This document shows, in pieces, positions 1 to 8,364 of a stretch of 64,000 nucleotides of DNA. A model generated the notes under the pieces. It was not told the origin of the DNA and did no database searches. It saw only the letters and a list, made by a program, of their open reading frames with translations. The position numbers and the translations under genes were made by a program. The first letter of the stretch is position 1. Each line of letters opens with the position of its first letter. Source of the DNA: Candidatus Gastranaerophilales bacterium (GTDB lineage Bacteria; Cyanobacteriota; Vampirovibrionia; Gastranaerophilales; Gastranaerophilaceae); contig CALUXU010000001.1 in the NCBI GenBank assembly GCA_944324825.1, positions 124,001 to 188,000 of the forward strand, in the 5' to 3' direction.

Positions 1-2
1 AA

Positions 3-308
3 GATAAAAAGGTTATTATTTTCCAGCATTTCCCGATTGTTGAACCGGCAGACGGGAACTTGTACACAAAATTACATCAAGTCAGGAATAAACATGCATT
101 GATAAGCGCCCTGAAAAAAAACGGAAACGTAAAAATGATTGTTTCAGGCCACTATCATAAATCCGGGGAATTTGAAAAATACGGTATGAAGCATTATTCA
201 ACATCAGCACTTTTTGAGATGCCATATTACAGAATTATCAAAATTGATTACGAACCAAACGGCGACATCAAAAATATTGAGAGCGAACTTGTCAAATGCA
301 GTAAATAG
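3..308 (+). CDS. Metallophosphoesterase, C-terminal part (5' cut by window edge)
   Basis: The reading frame is open from base 3 with no start codon, so the gene begins before the window. The visible 101 residues start DKKVIIFQHFPIVEP and contain SGHYHKSGE, matching the QHFP and GHxH metal-binding blocks that close calcineurin-like phosphoesterase domains. About 50 residues of predicted beta structure follow. The substrate cannot be told from this fragment. The next gene is convergent and its stop lies only 2 bases away. The family call is fairly secure; the function is open. Confidence 0.65.
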   Translation, partial: DKKVIIFQHFPIVEPADGNLYTKLHQVRNKHALISALKKNGNVKMIVSGHYHKSGEFEKYGMKHYSTSALFEMPYYRIIKIDYEPNGDIKNIESELVKCSK

Positions 309-310
309 CT

Positions 311-1849
311 TTAGCCGTTCTTCTCGTCTGTTTCGCTATGGAATAACTGCCATCTGAAACTCGGATATGTTTTGCTTATCTCGTCCCAGGCAATATCAAC
401 TTCATACCCTTTCATTATTTCCAAGCGTTCTTTTTCCCAGGATTTCAGATAATCAACACAGGCATGGTCTATATAATGAAGTCTTTCCGTGCAAAGTCTG
501 ATATTTTTATCCTTAGGCAGCTGTTCAATAGCATCTATCAACGTCGGAAGCTGCAGGAATGTAATATTCCCGTGGAGCTTAACAACTATACGATTTTCTG
601 ATTCAATAAAATATTTGTCTATATCAACCTTTAACACCTTGAATGCACTCTTTAAGAATGCACAAATAAACCCGATTACGATACCTTCAAACAAGTTAGT
701 AAACAGAATTGAAACCAGTGTAATCATATAGATTAAAAATTCACCGCGGCTCAGCTTAAAAATATGTTTTGCAGCATCTACATCAACAAGCTTATAACCA
801 GTATAAACCAGAATTGCGGCAAGAGATGATATCGGAATATAATCCAGTACAAACGGGAATAATGATACAAAAAGTAAGAGCCATACCCCGTGCATTACGG
901 CAGATAAACGGGTTTGCGCTCCTGCATTAATATTTGCGGCACTACGGACAATTACCCCCGTAATCGGCAGACCGCCCAAAAATCCTGACAGAGAATTCCC
1001 TATCCCCTGCGCAATGATTTCCTTGTCATAATCTGTTTTAGATTTATCACTCATTTTATCAATTGCGGCAGAAGTCAACAACGTTTCCGCACTCGCAATA
1101 AAGGTTATTATGATTGCATTAAATACAATACTCGGGTTGAATATATGTGTAAAATCTGCAAGTTTAATGAAGTTTATATTACTCCAGAAATTTTCTCCAA
1201 CCTGCAAATAACTTATATCCAAATGCGCAGCATTAGCCACCAAAGAAGCAACTATAACCCCGACAAGAGCAGAGGGAATAGCCTTTAGTTTTTTATGCGG
1301 AATCAAATTCCATAAAAGAATCATTGATATAGTTAATATACCTATCATACAAGCCATATGGTGTCTTGAACCGTCCAGAGGCAGTACTGAATTATAAATT
1401 ATACTCAACAAATCTTTTATATTACCCAAAAAGTTGTTCTGCGGCTGGCTGTCAAGCATTATATGAAACTGGGATAAGAATATTGAAATCCCGATACCTG
1501 CAAGCATCCCCTGAATAATTGCCGGAGATATCGCCCTGAACCATTTACCAAAAGATAACAACCCGAATGTTATCTGCAAAAGCCCGACTAAAAATATAAT
1601 CAAAAATAATTTTTCAAGCCCGTGAGTATTTATAATATCAACAATAATCAGTATTAAACCTGCAGCAGGACCTGATACTTGAAGTGAGTTTCCTGAAAAC
1701 ATACCCACAACAATACCGCCGATTATACCGGATACTATCCCTGTATATATCGGCAAACCACAGGCAATAGATATACCGATTGCCAGAGGTAAAGCTATCA
1801 AAAATACAATTATTGATGCCAAAAAATCTTTCTTTATAAAATTTATCAT
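311..1849 (-). CDS. SulP/SLC26-family anion transporter with STAS domain
   Basis: Inner-membrane anion transporter of the SulP family, which carries sulfate, bicarbonate or similar anions. The first ~400 residues are a run of hydrophobic helices beginning SIIVFLIALPLAIGISIACG, with the family's conserved GLPxYTG region. The last ~100 residues form a STAS domain (VVKLHGNITFLQLPTLIDAI and HYIDHACVDYLKSW). I chose the ATG at 1849 over an upstream TTG at 1900 because AGGAT sits 7 bases before it and the transporter fold starts right after. Length of about 512 aa is normal. The substrate is not decidable: no carbonic anhydrase or sulfate-assimilation gene is adjacent. It converges with the partial phosphoesterase gene. 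Confidence 0.88.
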   Translation of the reverse strand: MINFIKKDFLASIIVFLIALPLAIGISIACGLPIYTGIVSGIIGGIVVGMFSGNSLQVSGPAAGLILIIVDIINTHGLEKLFLIIFLVGLLQITFGLLSFGKWFRAISPAIIQGMLAGIGISIFLSQFHIMLDSQPQNNFLGNIKDLLSIIYNSVLPLDGSRHHMACMIGILTISMILLWNLIPHKKLKAIPSALVGVIVASLVANAAHLDISYLQVGENFWSNINFIKLADFTHIFNPSIVFNAIIITFIASAETLLTSAAIDKMSDKSKTDYDKEIIAQGIGNSLSGFLGGLPITGVIVRSAANINAGAQTRLSAVMHGVWLLLFVSLFPFVLDYIPISSLAAILVYTGYKLVDVDAAKHIFKLSRGEFLIYMITLVSILFTNLFEGIVIGFICAFLKSAFKVLKVDIDKYFIESENRIVVKLHGNITFLQLPTLIDAIEQLPKDKNIRLCTERLHYIDHACVDYLKSWEKERLEIMKGYEVDIAWDEISKTYPSFRWQLFHSETDEKNG

Positions 1850-2027
1850 TCTTCTTATCCTATAATTTGTTCCGTTATAACTGAATATTACCATACTCAA
1901 TCCAAATTAAATATTAAGGAATGTAACATATCAACCAAATATACTAAAGTTTTTCAAAAAAATACCGATATACACACCAAGGGAAAAAGAGTAATCATCA
2001 CAATCAATTAAAAAAAGGGTGTGTATC

Positions 2028-2588
2028 ATGAAAAGAATATTATTAGCTGTTTTCAGCTTGCTATTTTTTGCTGCAAATCAATCATTTGCATATAATGTAA
2101 GTCATTTTACAAACGACGACAAAGTATTAGAGGCTTTAAAGGTATTGGACAGAGCAGGAGCGGAAGAAGTTCTTGAAAACTTAGATGAAAAAAGCGTAAA
2201 AATCATATTCTACGATTTAACAATGATAGATTTTAACTACTCCAAAGATTATGCAATAACATCAGTAGACACAATGGGTAACAGATACATATTATTAAAC
2301 TCCAGATACCAAAACTCACCAAAAGAAGCAATCGCCTGTTTAATAACCCACGAAAGTTTCCACAAACTAAACAAAGCAACCTTCAAAGAAGAAGTTCAAT
2401 GTACACAAAAAGAAGCAGAATACTGGCATAAGTTAAAAAATCAAGTAACAAGCAGCGTAACCAACGATTTAACCAACAGACTTAACAGATTAGAAAATTT
2501 ATACTTAATATCATCTCCGGAAAATAATAAAATCGCAGATTCAATTTTCCACAATCAATTTTACAGAGGTCAATTAGCTATGGAATAA
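2028..2588 (+). CDS. Small secreted HExxH protein (putative metallopeptidase)
   Basis: A 186-residue protein with a clear signal peptide (MKRILLAVFSLLFFAANQSFA) and an HESFH zinc motif at about residues 108-112. A possible third zinc ligand lies in the glutamate-rich stretch EEVQCTQKEAEYWH about 10-20 residues later. No known family is recognised beyond the HExxH signature, so peptidase activity is inferred. The start is the ATG at 2028 rather than the in-frame GTG at 2019, because an AAAGGG ribosome site precedes it and the signal peptide begins there. It stands alone, followed by about 800 bases of repeat-rich DNA. Confidence 0.6.
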   Translation: MKRILLAVFSLLFFAANQSFAYNVSHFTNDDKVLEALKVLDRAGAEEVLENLDEKSVKIIFYDLTMIDFNYSKDYAITSVDTMGNRYILLNSRYQNSPKEAIACLITHESFHKLNKATFKEEVQCTQKEAEYWHKLKNQVTSSVTNDLTNRLNRLENLYLISSPENNKIADSIFHNQFYRGQLAME

Positions 2589-2760
2589 TTGCAGGTGTAG
2601 GGGTAAATGTATTTGATTAAAGTTCTTCTGCCTTAGTTAGGCACAACAGTCCGAGATAATCTCACTATTGGCAAATGCAATTCAAATAAAAGTTTTTATT
2701 TTTTACAAATTGAAGTGGGGCTAGTGCAGCCCCACACCACCCCGCATTATATTTAATTAT

Positions 2761-2963
2761 ATTGGGGGCTGTGCGCCCCCAAACCCCGCACCTGTATTTC
2801 TTTGGCAGTCAAAGAAATACAGGGCAAAGAAACCTGCAACCTGAACTTCATTCGCTAAATAATATAACTGCTCAATATCAAGCAAGCAAACTCGCTTCGC
2901 TCAAACAATGCTTGCTCTGTCATTATTTCGCAGATATTATTTGCTCATTCCGTAAAGGTTGTA
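2761..2963 (+). repeat. Structured palindromic repeat, copy A
   Basis: One of three copies of a compound inverted-repeat element in the gene-free stretch 2589-3384. In order: hairpin TTGGGGG/CCCCCAA (2762-2768 with 2776-2782), CCCCGCA, hairpin around TATTTCTTTGGCAGTC, then three nested stems. The nested stems are CAACCT/AGGTTG (2837-2842 with 2956-2961), AAATAATAT/ATATTATTT (2857-2865 with 2934-2942) and AGCAAGCA/TGCTTGCT (2881-2888 with 2909-2916). The stems close on the 20-base loop AACTCGCTTCGCTCAAACAA. Copies B and C have different stem bases but keep the pairing. Bases 2589-2760 hold nothing I recognise. Confidence 0.8.
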
Positions 2964-3039
2964 ACATCAAAAGATTAGAATTGTGTTTTAATTGAATAAT
3001 TTATATTTAGATTTTAATTATTTATTTTACATTTTCCCC

Positions 3040-3374
3040 CACTCCTCCCGACTTTTACGGAGTGAGTAATACTCACTTATTGAAACAACATCAAGAAATG
3101 CGTTGTCTGAACGGGAATAAATAAATTTAAATTTTTAATACTTTAAATATAACATAGTGAGTTCGCATTTCTGGGGTTGAAATTAGTGAGTATTAGCGAA
3201 CGGAGTTCAAGTCGGCAGTTTCTTTGCTCCCCGTTTCTTTGCTGCCAAAGAAATGGGGATGCTGGGTGCAGGGGTGCATAAACCCCGCAGTAATTTGATT
3301 AACCCGCCGGAGGACAATAAGAAAAACTTTATTTGAAATGCCGCTGCGGGGTTTGGGGGTGCACACCCCCAATA
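3040..3374 (-). repeat. Structured palindromic repeat, copy B (loop interrupted)
   Basis: Second copy, on the minus strand, facing copy A. Stems are CCGACTT/AAGTCGG (3048-3054 with 3209-3215), AATACTCACT/AGTGAGTATT (3068-3077 with 3185-3194) and AGAAATGCG/CGCATTTCT (3094-3102 with 3164-3172). The terminal hairpin TTGGGGG/CCCCCAA is at 3353-3372. The apical loop keeps AACTC and CGTTCAGACAA but carries about 45 extra AT-rich bases between them. About 110 extra bases separate the first hairpin module from the rest. Confidence 0.75.
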
Positions 3375-3384
3375 CAATCACTTA

Positions 3385-4011
3385 TTATTCACATTTTACA
3401 AATTTAGTTTTTGGCTGCTTACATATAGGGCAGAGGTAGTCATCCGACTCTTTTGTTATATCTCCCTCATAAATATAATTGCAGATTATGCACCTGTAAC
3501 ACAGTTTAGAAGAAGGTTTTTCTTCTATATAAGTCGGTGCTGTCTTAGGGCTGCTGCCTTTTTTAACCTGATGATAATAGGCATAAGTCATTGGAGTGCA
3601 ATCTTTCAATTTGTCGCAATCTATAATTTTACCTAAAAATATAGTATGTGTTTCTGTTTCCATCTTATCGGTAACTTCGCAGACAATATATCCGGCAGAA
3701 TCAGCAATAATATCAATCCCCTCGACCTTTTTTGTTTCGACTTTGTCAAACTTGAATACCTCTCGGCCTGATTGGAACCCGAATACAGGAATAATATTAT
3801 CTTCTACATCAACGCCCAAAATTGATACTGCAAACTTGCCGGTTTTATTTATACATTCGTTAGTAAAATTTTCGTGATTAATACTAACTGCAATTGTGTC
3901 ATAAGTCACCTGCATCAGGCTGTTTGCAATACAGCCGGTCGGTTTATCACCGTTCATCGTTGATACGACATAAACGCCGTATGATAATTCTCTTAAGACT
4001 TCATTATTCAT
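3385..4011 (-). CDS. Flavin reductase-rubredoxin fusion (high-molecular-weight rubredoxin)
   Basis: A two-domain redox protein of 208 aa. Residues ~1-150 are an FMN-binding flavin-reductase-like domain (LSYGVYVVSTMNGDKPTGC, then the conserved SGREVFKFDKV region). Residues ~168-208 are a rubredoxin with the paired iron ligands YRCIIC and LCPIC. This fusion is known as Hrb in anaerobes such as Moorella, where it passes electrons from NADH to a flavodiiron protein to remove O2 or NO. No flavodiiron gene lies in this window, so the partner is unknown. The start is ATG 4011, with GAGGTG five bases upstream; an earlier in-frame ATG at 4023 has no such site. Confidence 0.87.
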   Translation of the reverse strand: MNNEVLRELSYGVYVVSTMNGDKPTGCIANSLMQVTYDTIAVSINHENFTNECINKTGKFAVSILGVDVEDNIIPVFGFQSGREVFKFDKVETKKVEGIDIIADSAGYIVCEVTDKMETETHTIFLGKIIDCDKLKDCTPMTYAYYHQVKKGSSPKTAPTYIEEKPSSKLCYRCIICNYIYEGDITKESDDYLCPICKQPKTKFVKCE

Positions 4012-4102
4012 AAAACACCTCATTTTTTAACAATTATAAGGTATTTTAAAAATTTATTCAATTGAAAGAAGCAAGAAAAATTAAAAATTTTCTATATTTC
4101 TA

Positions 4103-4609
4103 CTATAATCCGCCATTATAATTTTTAAGAATATGCTCGTTTTCAAATGGTAAATACCACTGTTCCGGACGATTTACATCTTCTACAAAACCTAATTTTT
4201 CATAAAACTCTTCTGCCTCCAGCAACACATCATGAACCCTAAATTCTCCGGTTTTTCCAGAATCTTTATGAGCTTTAAAACCTATCTGCATCAATTTTGT
4301 TCCAACACCCTTTTCATCAGACAAGTTTCTGAGTTCTGAACCGGAATAACAAGTTTTGCCATTATACATACGGGGAACCAAAACAAGGAACCCTAATGAT
4401 TTCCCGTTTTTATTCAAGGTAAAGAATTCGTTTCCGGTATGGGTGACATCAACAAGTTTACCATTCAGATTAACTTTTCCCAAAACAGATGTCCCGTATA
4501 AATTGGCAAGCTTCATATCTTTCACCATTTTTACGGGATTCGAAGTAAAAGATAAATTAGTTTGCCTTGCGGAAGTATTATTCTGGTACTTAAAACCTAA
4601 TCTGTTCAT
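4103..4609 (-). CDS. GNAT-like acetyltransferase domain protein
   Basis: A 168-residue protein. Residues ~100-140 show the GNAT acetyl-CoA signature: EKGVGTKLMQIGFKAHKDSG resembles the (R/Q)xxGxG/A pyrophosphate loop and helix, and EEFYEKLGF resembles the usual C-terminal FYxxxGF element. The first ~35 residues are polar with NLSFTSNP, an unstructured leader not part of the fold. The acetyl acceptor is unknown. The neighbours on the same strand (TPR protein upstream, rubredoxin fusion downstream) are not tightly spaced, so an operon is not evident. Confidence 0.6.
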   Translation of the reverse strand: MNRLGFKYQNNTSARQTNLSFTSNPVKMVKDMKLANLYGTSVLGKVNLNGKLVDVTHTGNEFFTLNKNGKSLGFLVLVPRMYNGKTCYSGSELRNLSDEKGVGTKLMQIGFKAHKDSGKTGEFRVHDVLLEAEEFYEKLGFVEDVNRPEQWYLPFENEHILKNYNGGL

Positions 4610-4654
4610 ATAAATATTAAAAACAGAAGATGAGAAAAATTGCTCAAAATAAAT

Positions 4655-5632
4655 TTAATTCAAATACTTTTTAATCAAAAGTTTTTTCAACGCTCTTGCA
4701 TTAACACTCTGTTCATCAATCTCAAGAATTTTATCAAGAGTTTGGATTGAAAGTTTATATTCTCCGAGATTTTTGTAAATAACAGCCATTGAATAATATG
4801 CATCAATAAATTTAGGGTCAAATTCAACAGCCTTTTTTAAATCTGCAAGTGCAGATTCCAAGTCTTGTTTATCCTTCGTTTTTGTTGCAAAAACAATTTG
4901 CGCACGGTTAAAATACGCATCAATCATGCCGGAATCAACTTCAATCGCTTTGGTATAGTATTCTTTTGCTTTTTCCCAATTCTCTTTTTGGAATTCAAGA
5001 ATCCCGATAAACATATATACCGGCGCAAAATCTGGCTTGAGTTCAATAACTTTATTGTAGGCCGTCATTGCTTCATTTTCGTTGCCTAAATTTGCCTCCT
5101 GCATACCCAAATTGAAATAATATTTATAATCTTTATGCGAATCTTCAATATTTTCCAGAAGCTTTGAATACTTTTCGTTTTCTTGTAATACTTTTATCAA
5201 TTCCTGTTTATTATATTCCGCAATCTTAAGTTTTGGAGAAAGCATCAAGGCTTTATCGTAGTCATTCAGAGCTTTTTCAAACTCTTGTTTATGGAAATAA
5301 GAAAACCCGCGGTTGTTATAAACAAGAGCATTCTTCGGCTCTATTTCCAACGCTTTGTTATACCCTTCGATTGCCGCATCATAGTCGCCTGCTTCATCTT
5401 TTGCGTTTGCGAGATTAACTATCACATCAATATTATCAGGTTCTAATTCCGATGCTTTTTCAAAATTCCTCAAACGCTCATCAGCATCTGTTGATGCAAC
5501 TCCCATATAGAAATAATAATCGTACTTAGAGCCTATTCGCTTTAAGTCGTTGCGGATAAGTTTCCGAGCCGATACATAATCCTTTTTTACAATAAAATCT
5601 TCTATTTTGTTTAATAATTTTGTTTTTTCCAT
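4655..5632 (-). CDS. Tetratricopeptide-repeat protein
   Basis: A 325-residue soluble protein built from about eight TPR units of ~34 residues, for example GDYDAAIEGYNKALEIEPKN, QEFEKALNDYDKALMLSPKL and ENWEKAKEYYTKAIEVDSGM. No signal peptide or transmembrane helix is visible, so a cytoplasmic scaffold role is likely. TPR proteins bind other proteins and the partner cannot be read from sequence. It begins at ATG 5632 without an obvious ribosome site and ends with a short basic tail (LKKLLIKKYLN). Confidence 0.85.
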   Translation of the reverse strand: MEKTKLLNKIEDFIVKKDYVSARKLIRNDLKRIGSKYDYYFYMGVASTDADERLRNFEKASELEPDNIDVIVNLANAKDEAGDYDAAIEGYNKALEIEPKNALVYNNRGFSYFHKQEFEKALNDYDKALMLSPKLKIAEYNKQELIKVLQENEKYSKLLENIEDSHKDYKYYFNLGMQEANLGNENEAMTAYNKVIELKPDFAPVYMFIGILEFQKENWEKAKEYYTKAIEVDSGMIDAYFNRAQIVFATKTKDKQDLESALADLKKAVEFDPKFIDAYYSMAVIYKNLGEYKLSIQTLDKILEIDEQSVNARALKKLLIKKYLN

Positions 5633-5693
5633 AAAGTTAATTATACATTAGAAAAAACAAAGTTACGATAATTAAGATTACCGGTTTTACAAC

Positions 5694-6038
5694 TTATTCG
5701 CAAAATTTTTTCTTGTATCTCTTAGGACCTTGAATATTGTATTTATTTACTAACCGGTATTTTATTTCGTTATTAAGGATTCCATGTGTCCAAGCAATAT
5801 CGACCATATGAGCTTTATTGACGGCTCTTATTTTCTTAAAAATATCTTCAAAAGATTTCTTTACCGTACTTTGGGTTACGCATAAAATTTTGCTTATTTC
5901 AACATTTGTATATCCCATACTTGCCAATACCAAGTACTCAATTAAACGGTTTGTCAAAACACAACCTATATCATGCCCTTTAACCGTTTCTTGCGAATTT
6001 AATAAATTTTTTGTTTTTCCCAAAAATATACTGTCCAT
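5694..6038 (-). CDS. Small LuxR/GerE-type HTH regulator
   Basis: A 114-residue DNA-binding protein. Residues ~28-90 match the LuxR-family helix-turn-helix: LTNRLIEYLVLASMGYTNVE, then ISKILCVTQSTVKKSFEDIF and the closing KIRAVNKAHMVDIAWTHGIL. It lacks a receiver or ligand-binding domain, so it is a stand-alone effector-like regulator, perhaps controlled by expression level. The basic tail KRYKKKF may help DNA binding. The target is unknown. Confidence 0.72.
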   Translation of the reverse strand: MDSIFLGKTKNLLNSQETVKGHDIGCVLTNRLIEYLVLASMGYTNVEISKILCVTQSTVKKSFEDIFKKIRAVNKAHMVDIAWTHGILNNEIKYRLVNKYNIQGPKRYKKKFCE

Positions 6039-6165
6039 ACAAAATATCGTACGAACGTAATAATAATTTGAGAACTAGACTTTCGCCTAGTTTTTTGTTG
6101 AAAAATGTAACAATTCTTGTACAACTAGCCCGAAATTAGGGTATTTAGTTAAGTTTATAAGAATT

Positions 6166-6585
6166 TTATTTATAACTTTTTACTTTTCTTCCGTGCTTGT
6201 CATAGTATGTTGTTTTGCCTGAAGAATTTGTTTTGTAGGTTCCGACCTTGTTCCCGTGTTTGTCGTATTGGGTAACGGAGCCGTTGGAATTTCTTCTGTA
6301 AGAGCCGGTTTTGTTTCCGTGTTTGTCATAGGAATTGTAACCTGAAGAAGTTTTACGGTAGGAGCCGGTTTTGTTCCCTCGTTTGTCATAGGAATTGTAG
6401 CCTGATGAGGTTTTGCGGTAGGAGCCGGTTTTGTTTCCTCGTTTGTCATAGGAATTGTAGCCTGAGGATGTCGAGCGGTAAGAGCCTGTTTTTGTTCCGT
6501 ATTTGTCATAGGAATTGACCGTCGCCGCACATACAATACCTGCACATAAAATCAAACAAAGTAATAATGTCAAAATCTTTTTCAT
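6166..6585 (-). CDS. Secreted low-complexity repeat protein
   Basis: A 139-residue protein with a signal peptide (MKKILTLLLCLILCAGIVCA) followed by about six copies of a 20-residue unit of the form NSYDKRGNKTGSYRKTSSGY. The mature part is rich in Tyr, Gly, Ser, Lys and Thr and has no cysteines. Similar Y-D-x-x-G-N-K-x-G-S-Y repeats occur in small secreted or surface proteins of unknown function. GGAG sits just before the ATG. The DNA repeats with an exact 60-base period, so repeat number can change by slippage. No enzymatic motif is present. Confidence 0.75.
   Translation of the reverse strand: MKKILTLLLCLILCAGIVCAATVNSYDKYGTKTGSYRSTSSGYNSYDKRGNKTGSYRKTSSGYNSYDKRGNKTGSYRKTSSGYNSYDKHGNKTGSYRRNSNGSVTQYDKHGNKVGTYKTNSSGKTTYYDKHGRKVKSYK
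6301..6520. repeat. 60-bp coding tandem repeat
   Basis: Consecutive 60-base units at 6301, 6361, 6421 and (partly) 6481 are near-identical in register and encode the 20-residue units of the secreted repeat protein. The middle units differ at only a few positions, which indicates recent duplication. Confidence 0.85.
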
Positions 6586-6725
6586 GGTGTTTTCTCCTTT
6601 ATAATAATTATAGATTAATTACGTAGATTGTTAAAGTAATAAACTATCCTCTTTTTATTTTCCCCGAACACTATTGTTTTAAGTACTCAAATATAAAAGA
6701 TATCCTCAGCCGTTACAAATTAAAT

Positions 6726-6760
6726 AAGACGGGACAACTTATGTTATCCCGTCTTATTTA
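6726..6760 (-). terminator. Displaced tRNA-Arg terminator
   Basis: On the minus strand, GACGGGA and TCCCGTC flank a 12-base loop and are followed by TTATTTAATTT. It lies directly 3' of the displaced tRNA-Arg fragment. This suggests it was the original terminator of the tRNA before the element inserted. Bases 6586-6725 hold nothing else I recognise. Confidence 0.6.
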
Positions 6761-6800
6761 CCCTGGATGCGATTCGAACGCATGACCTACCGCTTAGAAG
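6759..6800 (-). other. attL: displaced 3' half of tRNA-Arg
   Basis: These 42 bases are identical to the 3' part of the tRNA-Arg gene at 19654-19695, from the anticodon loop to the discriminator base. The sequence then diverges. This is the duplicated integration core left at the far end of the element. Confidence 0.9.
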
Positions 6801-6925
6801 TTGTATAACACAGTATTCTCGCTATTTTTCAGAATTTATCAGGATTTATCTCTGTTTGTTGCGGTGCATGAATTTGAAGTAATTTTTATTCTCATATTTT
6901 ATCAGATTTGATTTTAAGTTATCAG

Positions 6926-6960
6926 AATTTTTGCAACTATTTTGCAACTCTAATGCGATT
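6926..6960. promoter_or_regulatory. Left-end candidate integrase arm sites
   Basis: Two copies of TTTTGCAACT (to 6936 and 6939-6948) are followed by AATGCGATTA (6951-6960). The same two motifs recur at the right end (19533-19570) and nowhere else that I noticed at comparable quality. This is the arrangement expected of integrase arm-type sites. The rest of 6801-7080 is AT-rich without a gene. Confidence 0.45.
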
Positions 6961-7095
6961 AAGGAAAAATTGAAATTTGAAAAAATGTGATTTTGTGTAA
7001 GGGCAGGGGAGGGGTAAAATCCCTATTTAGCCTCCTTTAATCGGAGTCATGGAAAAATTTCGCTTTTGACGAAATTCTGTTGTACAGGATATGAG

Positions 7096-7185
7096 ATTGA
7101 AATACTGTAACAAATTATTTAGCCTTATTTCAATTTGGGTTGTTAAATTGAAATACAGGTGTTATAATAAACGTGTTATTTCAAT
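7096..7185. promoter_or_regulatory. Fic promoter with four-copy operator
   Basis: A promoter -35 TTGTTA (7140-7145), 17-base spacer and -10 TATAAT (7163-7168) precede the Fic gene. Four copies of ATTGAAATA or its complement lie at 7096, 7126, 7147 and 7177. Copies 2 and 3 form an 11-base inverted repeat spanning the -35, and copy 4 lies just past the expected transcription start. Confidence 0.6.
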
Positions 7186-7197
7186 TTCGGAGTTGCC

Positions 7198-8340
7198 ATG
7201 AATAATAGAGCAGGAATATACAAAAATAATTTATCAGGAGAAATGGCATACAAATCATTTATACCGTCTGTATTGCCGCCGAATCCGCCAATAGAACTTG
7301 ATAAAGATGTTGTTGATTTACTGGTAAAAGCCAATAGACAGCTTGCATTACTAGAAGGAATTTCTAGCAGAATTCCTAATATTCATTTGTTTATTTCTAT
7401 GTATGTCAGAAAAGAAGCTCTTATGTCTTCTCAAATTGAAGGTACTCAGGCTACTTTAGAAGATGTTTTAGACCCGTGCTTGGAAGAAAATACTAACAGG
7501 CCTGTTGGTGATGTTGTGAATTATATTAAAGCAACCGATTTTGCAATTAATAGGTTGAAAGAATTACCATTGTGCAATCGCCTAATAAAAGAAGCACATG
7601 AGGTTTTATTGCGAGGTGTTAGAGGGCAAAATAAAAGCCCTGGTGAATTTCGTCATTCTCAAAATTGGATTGGTGCTGCTGGGTGCAATTTGCAAAATGC
7701 TCGCTATATTCCGCCTTCTGTTGAAGATATGATTCAAGCAATGTCTGATTTAGAAAAATATATTAATGGTGATGATGGGCTTGATGTTTTAATTAGAGCA
7801 GGCTTAATTCACTATCAATTTGAAACAATTCACCCGTTTTTAGATGGAAATGGCAGAATTGGACGCCTTTTAATTACTCTATTTTTAATGGAAAAGAAAA
7901 TTTTAAGTACACCGGCATTGTATATTTCATATTTTTTAAAGAAAAATCGAATTGAGTATTATGACCGTATGAGCGAAGTTCGCTTAAAGGGAAATTATGA
8001 ACAATGGATTAAGTTCTTCTTAGAAGCTATTTATGAATCAGCTAAAGACGCAACTGAAACAATTGATAAATTGACATCTTTGCATGATAACTATTGCTTA
8101 AAAATTAAAGGCTTGGGACGCAGAGGCAAAAACGCAATGCGAGTATTTGAATACTTAGAATCAAATCCTATTATAGAAATTCAAAAAACTTGTAAAGAGT
8201 TGGGAATAGCTTTTAACACAATGTCTAGTATAGTCAAAGACCTAACTAATATCGGCGTCCTTGAACAAACTTCAACACAATCAAGAAACAGAACTTTTGC
8301 GTATAAAGAGTATTTGGAAATTTTAAAAAAAGGTACGTAG
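7198..8340 (+). CDS. Fic-family AMPylase-type protein with C-terminal winged helix
   Basis: Fic enzymes transfer AMP or related groups from nucleotides onto target proteins. The core motif is intact at about residues 211-222 (HPFLDGNGRIGR). An N-terminal inhibitory motif SSQIEG at about residues 77-82 fits the (S/T)xxxE(G/N) consensus of self-inhibited class II Fic proteins. The last ~80 residues look like a winged helix (IQKTCKELGIAFNTMSSIVK), so the protein may bind its own promoter. It starts at ATG 7198 with CGGAG upstream and ends 24 bases before the HamA-like gene on the same strand, which suggests cotranscription. Target unknown. Its link to defence is inferred from position. Confidence 0.85.
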   Translation: MNNRAGIYKNNLSGEMAYKSFIPSVLPPNPPIELDKDVVDLLVKANRQLALLEGISSRIPNIHLFISMYVRKEALMSSQIEGTQATLEDVLDPCLEENTNRPVGDVVNYIKATDFAINRLKELPLCNRLIKEAHEVLLRGVRGQNKSPGEFRHSQNWIGAAGCNLQNARYIPPSVEDMIQAMSDLEKYINGDDGLDVLIRAGLIHYQFETIHPFLDGNGRIGRLLITLFLMEKKILSTPALYISYFLKKNRIEYYDRMSEVRLKGNYEQWIKFFLEAIYESAKDATETIDKLTSLHDNYCLKIKGLGRRGKNAMRVFEYLESNPIIEIQKTCKELGIAFNTMSSIVKDLTNIGVLEQTSTQSRNRTFAYKEYLEILKKGT

Positions 8341-8364
8341 TATTATAATTATAGGTAGAGATTA

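Noticed and set aside
2762-2995. Reading frame of 77 codons across repeat copy A, and similar ones in copies B (3193-3381) and C (39259-39480)
   Set aside because: The stems vary by compensatory base changes that alter any encoded protein, so structure and not coding is conserved.
6180-6545. 121-codon minus-strand frame inside the repeat-protein gene
   Set aside because: Frame-shifted shadow of the tandem repeat; the other frame has a ribosome site and signal peptide.
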